A DNA stretch of 64,000 nt from Hymenopus coronatus (GCA_030762935.1 CM060883.1:35425501-35489500); one strand, 5' to 3'. Counted from the first letter of the stretch, positions 22,679 to 34,570 are shown. Numbers and translations: made by a program. The notes: generated from the letters alone by a model not told the origin.

Positions 22679-24417
22679 TCGGATCTGTTCCACTAACATG
22701 ACTCTCTACATCTCTGCAGCAAATTATTGTCAAAAAGCTAATGATTCTATTCACTTCGTGCTAATCGAGAAAAAATCTGATGTGTTCCATTCACATAACT
22801 TTCTCTATGCCTCTGCAAAAAATTATTGCTAAAAAGCTTATACTTCTATGTACTCCATGCTAATCGAGAAAAAAATCAGTAGAAATAGTCCTATTACTTG
22901 CTTCCTTGTAAGTAGAACCGAAATAAGGAAGTACCATAGGTTAAAGTCATAATCAAAAGTTGGTTGCTATGTGACTGAAGTTCCTTTCTTTGTATGGAAT
23001 GGAATTGTTAAATTCCTGAGTGAGAAAAGTATGTTTTTTTAAATCTGAATCCAACAAACAAGGAATATCTCAAAAACGATCAACTCCACGAAGAAAATGT
23101 ATATAAGATAAATTGTGTTTCAAAGTGCTCTAAATTCTTCGTGTTGTAAGTTTTTGTCTATCTCTCACGGCTTAACAGTTATGCAAAATTCCGTAAAATT
23201 CATCCAGATTAAAGTAGTCTTCAGAGGCTATTCCCAGAAAATTCAAGATATAACTTTTTTTCGTGTAAATATCTTTAATATACGAAATTCTAATCAAAAT
23301 CGTTAGAGCCATTTTTGAGAAAATCAAAATTTTCGAAAAAAGTTTCATGTAAAGGGTAGTTTGGGGTAGGGGGATTTTTCTCAAAATCTTCGTGACGCAT
23401 CCCTGGAAGATACCAAACTTAAATATCAAGTTTAGTATTTTACCGACTTTTCGTTTTTGAGTTATCGTGTTCACTGACACACGGACACACACGGACCTTT
23501 TTCTGACAATACTTTTTTTTGGATAGAGGGGACCCTAAAACATATATTTCCGGTGAAACCTCGATATCTAAATTTTTGGTGGAGTGCAGTACCTTCTCTA
23601 TACACTATGTGCGTAGTACGTATAGAGAAAGTAAAAATAGCAGAAATAGTCTTATTACTTGCTTCCTTGTAAGCAGAAGCGAAATAAGGGAGTACCATAG
23701 GTTAAAGCGATAGCAAACAGCTGGTTGCTATGTCACTGAAGTTCCGTTGTTTGGATAGGAGTTGACAAATTCCAATATAAGAAAAGAATAAGTTTTTAAA
23801 GCTGAAACTAAAAACAAGGAATATCTCAAAAACGATCAACTCCACGAAAAAAATGTATATGACATGAATTGTGTGTTTTACCGTGATCTACATTTTTGTA
23901 TAGTAAGTTTTGTCTATCTCTTACGGTTTACCAGATATGTAAAATTCAATAAAAATCATTCAGAATAAAGAGGTGTTCAGAGGCTATTCCCAGAAAATTC
24001 GAGATATGCGTTTAATTTTTATTTGGGATATAATGAGTTTTAATATACGGTTTTGATCAAAATCGTTAGGGCCATTTTTAAGAAAATACAAATTTTCGAA
24101 ATTTTCGTGGTTTGTGGTGGGAGGACTTTTTTTTGAAAATCTTCGTGTCGCATCCTTGAAAGATACTAAACGTAAATACCAAGTTAGATATTTAACGGTA
24201 TTTTCGTTTTAGGGCTATGCTGTCCACAGACATACAGACAGACAGACAGACAGACACACACACGGACATTTTTTTTTTAAAAATGTCTTTTTCGGGCCCA
24301 AGGGACTCCAAAACGTATATTTCCTGTGAAATCTCGACATAGAGTTTGTGGGTGGTTTGCAATAGCTTCTCTATCCCTATGTGCGTTGTACATATGGGGC
24401 TAGAGAAAAGTAAAAAA
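22679..24417 (+). repeat. HTR copy split by another HTR
   Basis: The left part, 22679-22775, ends CTAATCGAGAAAAAA. The right part resumes at 23638 with TAGCAGAAATAGTC and runs to a subfamily-B hairpin GGGGCTAGAGAAAAGT. Removing the insert restores a normal ~875-base element. Confidence 0.9.
22776..23637 (+). repeat. HTR copy, full length, nested in an HTR
   Basis: It starts TCTGATGTGTTCCATTC and ends GTATAGAGAAAGTAAAAA with an intact hairpin. Both flanks are the interrupted host HTR. Confidence 0.93.
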
Positions 24418-24419
24418 TT

Positions 24420-24557
24420 GACTGTCACTTTAACTATTGTATATACTCATTCCCCTTTTATTATGAAATAATATCGTAATAACACTATTTCTGATAAAGC
24501 TTGTCTTGATAAGCATTGTAAGAATAGTTTACTGCAGAATAGCTGAGAAAGTCATGT
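24420..24557 (-). repeat. HTR 5' fragment
   Basis: TGACTGTCACTTTAACTATTG, AACACTATTTCTG and TGAGAAAGTCATGTAA are the last part of a minus-strand element. Confidence 0.7.
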
Positions 24558-24560
24558 AAG

Positions 24561-24660
24561 GACCGCCTTGGTGGTTTGGTGGTAGCGTGTCTGTCTCGCA
24601 TTCAGGAGGTCGAGATTTCGAATACCGCTCATGATGAGTTGTGAGTTTTTGTTGTTTTTT
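24561..24660 (+). mobile_element. SINE family 1, truncated
   Basis: GTGGTTTGGTGGTAGCGTG and box-B-like GAGATTTCGAATACC match the head of the 12698 copy. After GATGAGTTGTGAG it passes into a T/C-rich run at 24650-24700. Confidence 0.72.
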
Positions 24661-24698
24661 CTTTTTTTTTTCTTTTTTCTTTTTTCTTTTTTACTTTT

Positions 24699-25531
24699 TT
24701 TACTTTCTCTAGTGTATAGAAAAGGTATTGTAATGTACCCAAAAATTCGATACTGAGATTTCACCGGAAATACATGTTTTAAGACACCCTGAATACAAAA
24801 AAAAGCATTTTTAGAAAAATATCCGTGTGTGTGTCTGTCTGTCTCTGTGTGTGTGTATGTGGGCAGAATAGCTCAAAAATGAAAAGACCGTTAATTACTA
24901 AAATTGGTATTTAAGTTCAGTATCTTCCAAGGATGCGACACGAAGGTTTTCAAGAAAATCTCCCCACCCGAAGCTGCCCTTCACACGGAAAAAGTTTCAA
25001 ACATTTTGATTTTCTAAAAAATGGCTCTAACGATTTTGATTAAAATATTGTATATTAAAGATATATACCTGACAAACATTATGTATATCTTGAATTTTCT
25101 GGGAATAGCCTCTGAAGATTACTTTATTCGGGATGAATTTTAGGGTATTGTGTATAACTGGTAAACCGTAAGAGATAGACAAAAACTTACCACAAAGAAA
25201 TTGTAAAGCACATTAAAACACACATGTTATGCAATTTACCTTTTTTTTTCGTGGAGCTGATCGTTTTGAGATATTCCTGCTTTTTGGTTTCAGCTTTGAA
25301 AAACATACTTTTCTCATACAGGAATTTGTCAACTCCTGTCCATACAAACAAAGGAACTTCAGTCACATGGCAACTAGCTTTTGACTATCACTTTAACCTA
25401 TGGTACTCCCCTATTTCGCTTCTACTTACAAGGAAGCAGTAATAAGACTATTTCTGCTAGAAGCATAAGCTTTTTAGCGATAATTTGTTGCAGAGATGTA
25501 GAGAAAGACATATGAATGGAACACATCAGAT
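24699..25531 (-). repeat. HTR copy, hairpin partly deleted
   Basis: At the left, TTTTACTTTCTC joins directly to TAGTGTATAGAAAAGG, removing the left arm and centre of the hairpin. The rest is complete to GAACACATCAGATTTTT. Confidence 0.9.
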
Positions 25532-26754
25532 TTTTATATTTCCTAATACACACGGAATAAGGGAGGGAACTTTATCCTTTGAGTGAAGTGGATGGCATAC
25601 ATCCATGTAATAAAAACAACCTTTATTTTATAGGCAACATTCAATAATTAGTGAACACTTGTATAAACCTAGAAGAGCATAAAGTTCTGGAGGCATCCAA
25701 TACAAAACGATATCATAGCCTTCCAGAAACACAAATATTATTGCATATTTGCACAAACAACACATAGCACTTTTTTTGCAACCCGCTAATTAGAAGTCTG
25801 CAGCAATGCTCATTTATTAACAATGCGTAAACACTACGTTCCGCTAAACAAATTTTGATTGAAACACTGCCCTCAAGATACTATTATAAAATACATATGT
25901 GCATGGCTATCGAAAAACAAGTGTGTGGTTTCGAAATTAAATGTATGGTTCTACCTTGTGAAACTATTCTGTTCTTCTTTTATTTATTTCACTGGAAAAC
26001 GTTTGTTCATTCTGATTGCGGTCAGGTTTGGTATACATTTCTTCATTATTTAGCAACAGAGCAAGCGTGGCTTGATAAGTGGTACTCTCCTTCGATCACA
26101 CTTATCATTCTTCTCCACTTTACTCAAATTTTTACGTAAAACGTACTGAAGATCATGCTGGTTAGCTGCTGAGGCACTCCAAGTAGCTGCTTAGTTTGGT
26201 AAGCGTACCTTGTATGGTATTGTCTTTTTGTCACACTTATCATTAAGGTCCGGATGCTTAGGCATTTATTTTTATTAAAATAGGCAAGCATATAGGCACT
26301 AAAATAGTACAAATATATGTCTTGCTTCACGTTGTGTCGTTCCCCACTGTGTATACTAAGTGTGTCTATACTCCCCTACCAAACTCTTATAGCAGATCAC
26401 TCCACGCACCTGTTGTGGCATCTGTTATGGTGGCTGCCCCGGCTCTGCTCAATCTGCAAGAAGTTTGACTCTCTTGGGGTGGAGAGACAATGGGGATCCG
26501 TTCAAATATTATAACACACTTTCACTGTAGTATATTCATTTATTCGTGACTAGAATCATTACCTATTTCGACAAGCCCTTTGCTTTACATGCCACTTTAC
26601 TCTAATTTCTATAACTTCGACGGTTAAACTCTACTTTGTAGAATTAATAACTTAACATTACGTTGTTCACCTCAGACACATAAAGCAACCGAACTTAACC
26701 GAGAGTATGTGTGTGAGTGTGTCAAACTTGACAGTGATTGTCCCAAAAGTTTTT
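25532..26754. other. Unassigned stretch
   Basis: No gene recognised. The words AAAACGTACTGAAGA (about 26138) and AAAATAGGCA (about 26277) recur 2 kb to the right, possibly ends of one element. AT-rich throughout. Confidence 0.35.
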
Positions 26755-27265
26755 TGTTTTTTATTTTATTTATTTATTTATTTTTGCTGGCCCCGCCTCC
26801 GCCAGCCCTGGTGGCGATCATCCTCATTGCCTCCCCTACCATGCACTAACTACTCTAGTAGGATGCGTGGGAAGGTGGTAAGGTGAAGTCAGGTACCGCC
26901 AGAGCAAACCTGATGTTAGTGGGTGACTACTAAAAAGGTGCCTGCATACAAGGGAGTATGCAGGCAGAGTGGGTTTAGGTACAGGCCTTGGCAAGTAGCC
27001 CAGATCTGGAACCTATTTGTTAGTGGTGGTGTTACATGCTGAGGGCAGGATAATTGGGCTGGGCATCATGCTTAAAAATTAACTGTGGATTACATTACCT
27101 TATTGTGGCTGCAGCTGGAGAGGGAACTGCATTGTCATGTCACAGCGTTTGCTGCCCGTCCTGAAACACATACGTATCTTGAGTTAACATGTACAGTTTT
27201 ATAGGATAGGGAATAGGAATAGACAACTTTATTTACATACATTTTATTTATTTATTTATTTATCA
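26755..27265 (-). mobile_element. Candidate retroposon with (AAAT)n tail
   Basis: A T/TTTA-rich run at 26755-26785 reads as (AAAT)n on the minus strand. It is followed by a GC-richer body (CTGGCCCCGCCTCCGCCAG, CTGCATACAAGGGAGTATGC, which is an inverted repeat). A second TTTA run lies at 27242-27265. No protein block is recognised and the boundaries are tentative. Confidence 0.35.
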
Positions 27266-28224
27266 AGTTGTTCCTTATATAGTAAAATATGGTGTCATGG
27301 CTGCTTCATTTCCATTGGTCAGAAAGACCGCGAACTTGGCGTCTATGTATCCCATAATGCATTTCTCCTTATCCATAATGCATTATAAACATCATGGTTA
27401 ATTGTTTTTCACAAACTCTGCACATCAGAACAGTACCATCGTATCTGAACCAAATTCGCGGACATAACCATGCAGTTTACTACTTAACTGTGCACTCACT
27501 TTCGGCATGATAAATATTGCAATAATCACGAAAACTGCAGATGGAATTGTTAATACAAGTTCAGTTTCAAACTAACAAATTCTACTTGCTGAGGCCTGAG
27601 TGCGTCTACTTTCTTTCAGAGATCGGGAAAACACGACTGTGTATTGCCTCAAAAAGAGGTGTGTGAGAAGAGCTTAAAGAGTTCGAAATACGCAATAACG
27701 AGATCTGGAGAAAAAGCTAACTTTGCAGAGCTGGCTTGAAAAGCGATGAGCTGACCATCGGGCGAGGGAGGTGAATAATACAAATCTTACAAAAGACACT
27801 TGCAAGCATTCATAGCTTTCTACACCCTCCACGTAATACTTTCTTTTGCTGGTGCACTCCAAAGTTATATTGTTCAAACACTTCTTGGAAATATATTTAT
27901 TGCTGGAGAATAAGATTCTCAGCAAATATCTGTGTGAGGTGAATACATATTTTTAATTCGTACAACCATTATTTTTTGTTGTTTGATACAATCCATTCAA
28001 GTTTTTTTAATGTATTAAATATAAAGAAAATATATAATAACGAGTTAAAAAGGCTAAAAAATAAGCCGGTTAAATTTAAAATAGGCAACGGGAGCTAAAA
28101 TAGGCAAAAAAGGCAAACTGAAAATTGCATATATCGTCCCCAAATGTGTGGATTTCATGTTTATCCCTAATAGGTCTTTCATATATACTCTCTAATTAAA
28201 AAAATTTTACCAAAAACGTACTGA
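27266..28224. other. Unassigned stretch
   Basis: Contains TAAAATAGGCAA words at 28075-28110 and AAAACGTACTGAAGA at about 28213. No coding signal. Confidence 0.35.
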
Positions 28225-28437
28225 AGACCACGTTGTGTCGTATCCTTAGATGATACTGAACTTAAATACCAAGTTTGGAATTTAACAGACTTTTCGTTTT
28301 TGTGCTATGTAGCCCACACACACACACACTGACAGAATGACATACGCACGGACATTTTTCTAAAACTGCTGTTTTCGGATACAGGAAGTGCCAAAACATG
28401 TACTTCCGGTGAAATGTCGGTTTCGAATTTTGGGTGT
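28225..28437 (+). repeat. HTR 3' fragment
   Basis: GTTGTGTCGTATCCTTAG, a CA run at about 28314-28330, and ACTTCCGGTGAAATGTCGG. It stops before the hairpin. Confidence 0.72.
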
Positions 28438-28439
28438 AT

Positions 28440-28620
28440 ATTTTCGTGATGCATCCTTGAAGGATTCTGATCTTAAGTACCAACTTTTAGTAAGCATTTG
28501 ACACGACATTTCATTTTCTAATTATGTTGTTCACATTTATACAGATAGAAATATGGAAATGATACACACACCGATCTTTTTGTAACAAATGTTTTATTCG
28601 ATTGAATTTTCTGGTGGATT
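28440..28620 (+). repeat. HTR 3' fragment, second in tandem
   Basis: TTTTCGTGATGCATCCTTG restarts the same part of the element directly after the previous fragment. It runs to TTTTCTGGTGGATTG with no hairpin. Confidence 0.62.
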
Positions 28621-28751
28621 GTAACAGTTCCAAAATAAAATAACTTATAGCTTAGCTGTGACAAATGAACCAATAAACCTTGGAACATGTTCCCAATATC
28701 TGGGTTTAAGATTATAAGAACCTCTTTGTAAAATATGTATTTTCGAAAACT

Positions 28752-28905
28752 AAACCGAGCAAGGTGGCGCCGCGCTAGCGTATGCGATTCGCATTCAGGA
28801 AGTTGAGGGTTAGATCCCCGTCGCCTGTACACTCTGACTTAGGGTTTTATCGTGTGATCCACTTGACCTTAGGCGAATGCTGGGATATTTCTTCTGCACG
28901 ATTTT
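28752..28905 (+). mobile_element. tRNA-derived SINE, family 4
   Basis: CCGAGCAAGGTGGCGCCGCG and GAGGGTTAGATCCCCG (box B) form the head. It continues CTGACTTAGGGTTTTATCGTG and GGCGAATGCTGGGATA. This layout is common in insect SINEs. The 3' end is not clear. Confidence 0.7.
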
Positions 28906-30318
28906 ATTTTCTCATTCCCTTTCATGCCCTTTCCTTGTCATTAGTTTTCAGACACGGTTGCGACTTGGTAGTTACGCGCACACGGTGTTTCACTGGGACC
29001 TTCCCCTCCCCGACCAGTACATGTACAGAATCTTCTGAAGGTACGAAGCACAATAGAACACGTATTGCATTTGTTACATTCAGAAAATGTATTAATGCAA
29101 TGTAATCCATTGCAATAGTTACCCATGCATGTAAATCATAAATAAAACTGATTTCATCTGCCACACTGTAAATTTATTCTTTTGTCCTGTGCCCATATAT
29201 AGCACACACACGGTAGCGCACGGAACTTCTACCTCTCGCCTCTCCGCTCGCTTGTAAACAACATACAGGTATACTAGAAGTAAATTTAACCCCAAGACAT
29301 GACCAGAGCCCACTTATCTTTCGAGAGTGCTTCTAAGCTCTTGGTGTACGGCAGCGCTGGCAGATGGCGCGGATGCAGGCACAGTATAAATGCTGTTCTC
29401 TGTATTGATGCACGTCGTTGCTGTCCTCGAAAGGGCGTACGTTTGGCGAGATGCAGAACATGTGGTGTTGTCGTCTACATGGAGGATACATTTTCAGCTA
29501 CTGAATTAGGGACTTCCGCGCGTCTCTGTAGCCTGTCTATTTGATGCCTATGGCCTCCTGTGATTCCTTCGTTTTATTCGTTTTTTCTGACGAATGTTAG
29601 CGCAAAATAGATCTCTAAGGTCTTAGTGTGTGAAGAGTCCCCTTCCACCGTCTAGCTATCCTTTTACAAAATCAAGCCTCTAATAGCAGCAGGTGTTTCA
29701 CAATATTATTTTAGCCTAAGATTATACAAATAACTGAGATAGTATCAGAAGTTCAACATCAAACTACGCCTCATTTAATTGACCCAGTTCAGAGAATCTG
29801 CTTTAATAAGAGGGCGTACTGGAGCGGAGAGAGTGAGTGAGTGATTTAAATAACTCAATATTCAGGAAGTTACGTAATGTATAAATGCTATGCTTCACAA
29901 ACTTTCTGAAATGAGGCATTGGCGTTTCCTTGAATTATGCGGCAGCAAGTGCTTTATGTAATCCCGATGTTTAGGAGTTTATATTAAACTTTGGAGGAAA
30001 TATTAAATATCAGAAAATTCTGAAGCCTTATGATATAAAGCAGAGTATAATGACAAGTCATTAAATCTCTACATTAAATTTACAGTTATATCTCTTATAC
30101 AAATTAATATTTCCCTTTAAGTGAAGAAGAAATTTAGGTATTGTTGATTTTCACTGTTATTAACAATGGTTGGAAAGTTAATCACATTTGCAACAAATAT
30201 GATGTGTACCATTCATGGCATATGTAATAAAATACTAAGCATTAAAGAGGAATTTTTTATTTATAACTTTAAAGGATATTAGTTCCTGTAACTTAAAGTA
30301 TTTAGTATATTAAGATTA
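28906..30318. other. Unassigned stretch
   Basis: A GC-richer island near 29340-29480 includes CGCTGGCAGATGGCGC (29355-29370) and TATAAA at 29385. No exon is recognised. The rest is AT-rich. Confidence 0.35.
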
Positions 30319-30868
30319 ATACGAGGGCCTTTTTTTCAAGCTCCAATAGGTTATAAATAAAAGACAAGTTCATAGAAAACAATAACCATTTTACTAATAG
30401 TTTTATACACTTATGGATACTTTTCAACATATTCAGATATTTATCGTACCTGTGCACAAGCTTTGCAATACTCGCTTCAAAAAATGTTGCCGCCAATGTA
30501 TTCAAATGAGCATTGACGTTGTTTTGAAGACCTTCGTACTTTACGAGAGTCATTCAAAACAAACGAAGAGGAATGCTGACTTCAGGAATTGTGTTGATCC
30601 ATGACAACGCTCGTCCACACACTGCTGGCACAACCCATCGGCTCCTTGAACAATTTCAATGGGACATGTTCGATCATCCGTCGTACAGTCCTGACCTGGC
30701 ACCCAGAGACTTTCACCTTTTCCCTGAGCTGAAGACGTGGCTAGGAGGGCAGCACTTTTAAACCAACGACAACAAATCTTTTTGAAATAAAATAATTGTT
30801 TTCTATGAACTTGTCTTTTATTTGTAGCCCATCGAAAGTTGGAAAAAAAAAAAAAACGGTCCTCGTAT
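30319..30868 (+). mobile_element. Fold-back mariner, copy 1
   Basis: Inverted ends CGAGGGCCTTTTTTTC and GGTCCTCG, each next to TA. The left arm (to about 30535) is the transposase 3' end turned around; a minus-strand frame there gives LAATFFEASIAKLVHRYDK. The centre is a plus-strand catalytic segment, then a shortened 3' end (TTGTTTTCTATGAACTTG) mirrors the left arm. Both outer ends are therefore the same mariner end. Confidence 0.83.
30555..30758 (+). pseudogene. Mariner transposase C-terminal fragment
   Basis: Frame VIQNKRRGMLTSGIVL, then IHDNARPHTAGTTHRLLEQF and SYSPDLAPRDFHLFPELK. The Asp of HDNA and the Asp of PRDFH are 34 residues apart, as in DD34D mariner. The first catalytic Asp and everything N-terminal are missing, so it cannot act. 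Confidence 0.9.
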
Positions 30869-30960
30869 ATTGATTTGAAATAATTTCCAATAGAATTTCC
30901 CATCAAAGAAGCACTTAAAATTAATATTTTACTTTAAATTAATATATATAAAGGATAATA

Positions 30961-31067
30961 TTAACCATCTCTTCTGCAACAAAACTATGCTTACAAAAGC
31001 TTATCCCTCTATCTCCTTCAAGATAAACACTAGTAGAAATAATCTTAATAAGCGATAGTCAAATCCT
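30961..31067 (+). repeat. HTR 5' fragment
   Basis: CCATCTCTTCTGCAACAAAAC to GCGATAGTCAAATCC. It lies just before the next HTR start. Confidence 0.68.
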
Positions 31068-31075
31068 TTTTTGAA

Positions 31076-32742
31076 AATATGATGTGATCCATTCACATGA
31101 CTCTCTATATCTCTGTAACAAATTATTGTTAAAAAAAACCCTTATGCTTCTATCTACTTCATGTTAATCGGAATAAACATTAACAGAAATAATTTCTTGT
31201 AAGTAAAAGAGAAATAATGGAATACATTAGGCTACAGGATAGTCAAAACTTTTAAAAGCTGGTTGTTATGTGGATGAAATCGGTTTCCTTGCATTGCCAG
31301 GGCTTGACAAATTCTCGTATGTAAAAAATTAAGTATTTTAAAACTAAAACTAATAATAAGGACTATCTCAAAAATGGTCAACTTTACAAAAAAAAAAATC
31401 TGAGGCGTGCCATTTAAATGACTTTCTCTATATCCCTGCAACAAGTTATTCTTAAAAAGCATATACCTCTATTTACTTCACGCTTTTCAGAAAAAAATTA
31501 GCAGAAATAGTCCTATTACTTTCTTCCTTGTAAGTAGGAGCGAAATAAGGGACTACCATAGGTTAAAGTGATAGTCAAAAGCTGGTTGCTATGTGACTGA
31601 AGTTCCTTTGTTTGTATGGACACGAGTTCACAAAGTCCTGTATGAGAAAAGTATGTTTTTATAGCTGAAACCAAAAACAAGGAATATCTCAAAAGCAATC
31701 AACTCCACAAAAAATGTATATAACATAGATTGTGTGTTTTAAAGTGCTCTACATTTGCTGTGCGGTAAAATTTTGTCCATCTCTTACGGTTTAGCAGTTA
31801 TGCAAAATTCCGTAAAATTCACCCATAATAAAGTAGTCTTCAGAGGCTATTCCCTGAAAATTCAAAATATACATTTTACTTGTAAGGAAATTATACGATA
31901 TACGATATTTTAATCAAAATTGTTAGAAAAAAAGTCATTTTTATAAAATCAAAATTTTAGAAAAAAGTACCATGTAAAGGGTAGTTAGGGGTAGGGGGGA
32001 TTTTTCTACAAATCTTCGTGTCGCATCCCTGGAAGACACTAAACTTAAATACCAAGTTTGGTATTTTACTGACTTTTCGTTTTTGAGCTATCGTGTTCAC
32101 AGACACACGGACACAGTGACGCACTGACACACACACGGACCTTTTTCTGAAAATAATTTTTTTGGATACAGGGGACTCAAAACATTTATTTCCGGTGAAA
32201 TCTCGGTATCGAATTTTTTGGTGAAGTGCAATACTTTCTGTATACACTATGTACATAGTGCGTATAGAGAAAGTAAAACTGCAAATGACATAAATTGTGC
32301 CTTTTAACGTCATCTACATTTTTTGTGCAGTAAGTTCTTACAGTTTACTAGTTTCGCAAAACTCAGCAAAAGTCATTCAGAATTAAGAGGTCTTTAGAGG
32401 CTATTCCCAGAAATTTCAAGACATACATTTTATTCGCCATATAAAATATCTTTTATATACGGTATTTTAATCAAAATCGTTAGAGCCATTTTTTTGAAAA
32501 TAAAAAAATTCGGAAGTTGTGGGTGGGGGAATTTTTTTCAAAATCGTGTTGCAGCCCTGTAAAATATTAAACTTAAATACCAAGTTTGGAGACACACACG
32601 AACCTTTTTCTAAAAATTGTTTTTTTGGATACAGGGGATCCTAAAACATCTATTTGCGGTAAAATCTTGGTATAGAATTTTGGGTGGAATGCAATACTTT
32701 CTCTGTACACCTTGTACATAGTATGTGTAGAGAAAGTAAAAT
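31076..32742 (+). repeat. HTR copy split by another HTR
   Basis: The left part, 31076-31398, ends in an A-run after GTCAACTTTAC. The right part resumes at about 32279 (CTGCAAATGACATAAATTG) and ends GTGTAGAGAAAGTAAAA. The two halves join at the A-run of the consensus. Confidence 0.9.
31399..32278 (+). repeat. HTR copy, full length, nested in an HTR
   Basis: It starts TCTGAGGCGTGCCATTT and ends GTATAGAGAAAGTAAAA with an intact hairpin. The CA region is ACACACGGACACAGTGACG. Confidence 0.92.
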
Positions 32743-33196
32743 ACGATAGTAATTAGAGAAAAATATGTGAATATAGCACACAGAGAGTTTTATAAAGCAT
32801 GATATTGTTTCCAAGTGAAAACTCCGCAGACAGGCTTTTACTCAGAGTCATGACAAGTTCTACAGTGCATTTTCGGATCAAATTACACAAAAGTGGGAAT
32901 GGCGTGTGCCACGTTTCCCATAGTTGCGACAAAAAACGGACACACTTTGATGTGTCTTGTTTGCAGTGCCAACCGCGCGGGGCAATGGAGCGCGACGAAG
33001 CGCACTGCCGCGAAGGTAAATAACAACGCTATGCGGGCTGCAATTGTCGCCGTGAAGCTCTTGTTGAACTATGCATGGGAATAACGACAGGCGCATTGAC
33101 CGCAGATCGCACCACACGATATTCCGCAAAACCACCAGCCATTTACTAACCTCCCAACATTTTAGAAACCAGAGCCAACGTTTCATGGAAAAAAAT
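32743..33196. other. Unassigned stretch with a GC-rich patch
   Basis: About 32965-33065 is unusually GC-rich (CCAACCGCGCGGGGCAATGG). Frames cross it on both strands, but no family is recognised. Confidence 0.35.
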
Positions 33197-33359
33197 AAAA
33201 AATTAAACATATGCAGATCAAAGATACACGCAACACAGAAATAACTGCTCTGTGTACCAACAAACAACTCTAACTACCTTAAAAAAAGGGACAGAGGCAC
33301 TCAAAACTCCTAAATGCTAGAGTACACTGGAGTATGCTTCCTCTCAGAATTACTAAAAA
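33197..33359 (+). repeat. Direct duplication, left copy
   Basis: About 160 bases (AATTAAACATATGCAG to CAGAATTACTAAAAA), repeated at 34243-34398 with about a dozen differences. It flanks the HTR at 33360. Confidence 0.9.
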
Positions 33360-34236
33360 TCTCATGTGTTCCATTCAAATGACTTTCTCTATATTTCTGC
33401 AATAAATTATTTTTAAAAAGCTTATGCTTCTATTTACTTCCTGCTAATCGAGAAAAAATTAGCAGAAATAGTCTTATTGCTTGCCTACTTTTAAGTAGAA
33501 GAGAACTAAGGGAGTACCATAGGTTAAACTGATAGTCAAAAGCTGGTTGCTATGTGACTGAAGTTCCTTTGTTTGTACGGACAAGAGTTCACAAAGTCCT
33601 GTATGAGAAAAGTAAGTTTTTTGTAGCTGAAACCAAAAACAAGGAATATCTAAAAAACAATCAACTCCACGAAAAAATGTATATAACATAAATTGTGAGC
33701 TTTAAAGTGCTCTACACTTTTTGTGTGTTAAGTTTCTGTCTCTCTCTTACGGTTTAGCACTTATGCAAAATTCCATAAAATTCACTCAGAATAAAGTAGT
33801 CTTCAGAGACTATTCGCAGAAAATTCAAGATATACATTTTATTTGTCAGGTAAAGTATCTTTAATATACGATGTTTTAATCAAACCGTTAGAGCCATTTT
33901 TTAGAAAATAAAAATTTTCGAAAAAAGTTCTATTTAAAGGGTAGTTTGGGGTGAGGGGATTTTTCTCAAAATTTTTGTGTTGCATCCCTGGAAGATACTA
34001 AACTTAAATACCAAGTTTTGTATTTTACCGACTTTTCGTTTTTGAGTTATCGTGTTCACAGACACACGAACACACACATTCACACACACGAACCTTTTTG
34101 TGAAAATGCTTCTTTTTGGATATTGGGGACCCTAAAACATATATTTCCGGTGAAATCTGGGTATCGAATTTTTTGGTGGAGTGCAATACCTTCTCTATAC
34201 ACTATGTACATAGTACGTATAGAGAAAGTAAAAATA
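33360..34236 (+). repeat. HTR copy, full length, between direct duplications
   Basis: It starts TCTCATGTGTTCC and ends GTATAGAGAAAGTAAAAA with a perfect central hairpin. CA-type sequence lies at about 34060-34090. Confidence 0.93.
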
Positions 34237-34242
34237 AGAAAT

Positions 34243-34398
34243 TAAACATATGCAGATAAAAGATACACGCAACACAGAAATAACTGTTCTGTGCACCAAC
34301 AAACAACTCCAACTACTTTAGAAAACAAGGGATAGAGACACTCAGAACTCCTAAATGCTAGAGTACGCTGGAGTATGCTTCCTCTCAGAATTACTAAA
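34243..34398 (+). repeat. Direct duplication, right copy
   Basis: Begins AATTAAACATATGCAGAT directly after the HTR tail and ends CAGAATTACTAAAAA, then goes on into different sequence. Confidence 0.9.
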
Positions 34399-34524
34399 AA
34401 CCATAATGCTGAGAAAGTTTATCTGCCTCATAATACGAATTGCTTTCCAAGAGCAGGGTTAAGAGTCTGAATACTCAGAACTGCATGAAAAATTTGCAAT
34501 AGTATACAGTTAGGAATGTTTGTC

Positions 34525-34570
34525 GGTCTGAGTAGCTTAGTTAGGCGCTGGCTTTCTGAACTCAAGGCCT
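34525..34570 (+). mobile_element. tRNA-like SINE head fragment
   Basis: GAGTAGCTTAGTTAGGCGC, then GGCTTTCTGAACTC is a tRNA-like D-arm and anticodon arm with no box B. Confidence 0.4.

Noticed and set aside
32878..33267. 129-residue minus-strand frame as a gene
   Set aside because: Crosses a GC-rich patch by chance; no domain, signal or splice context is recognisable.
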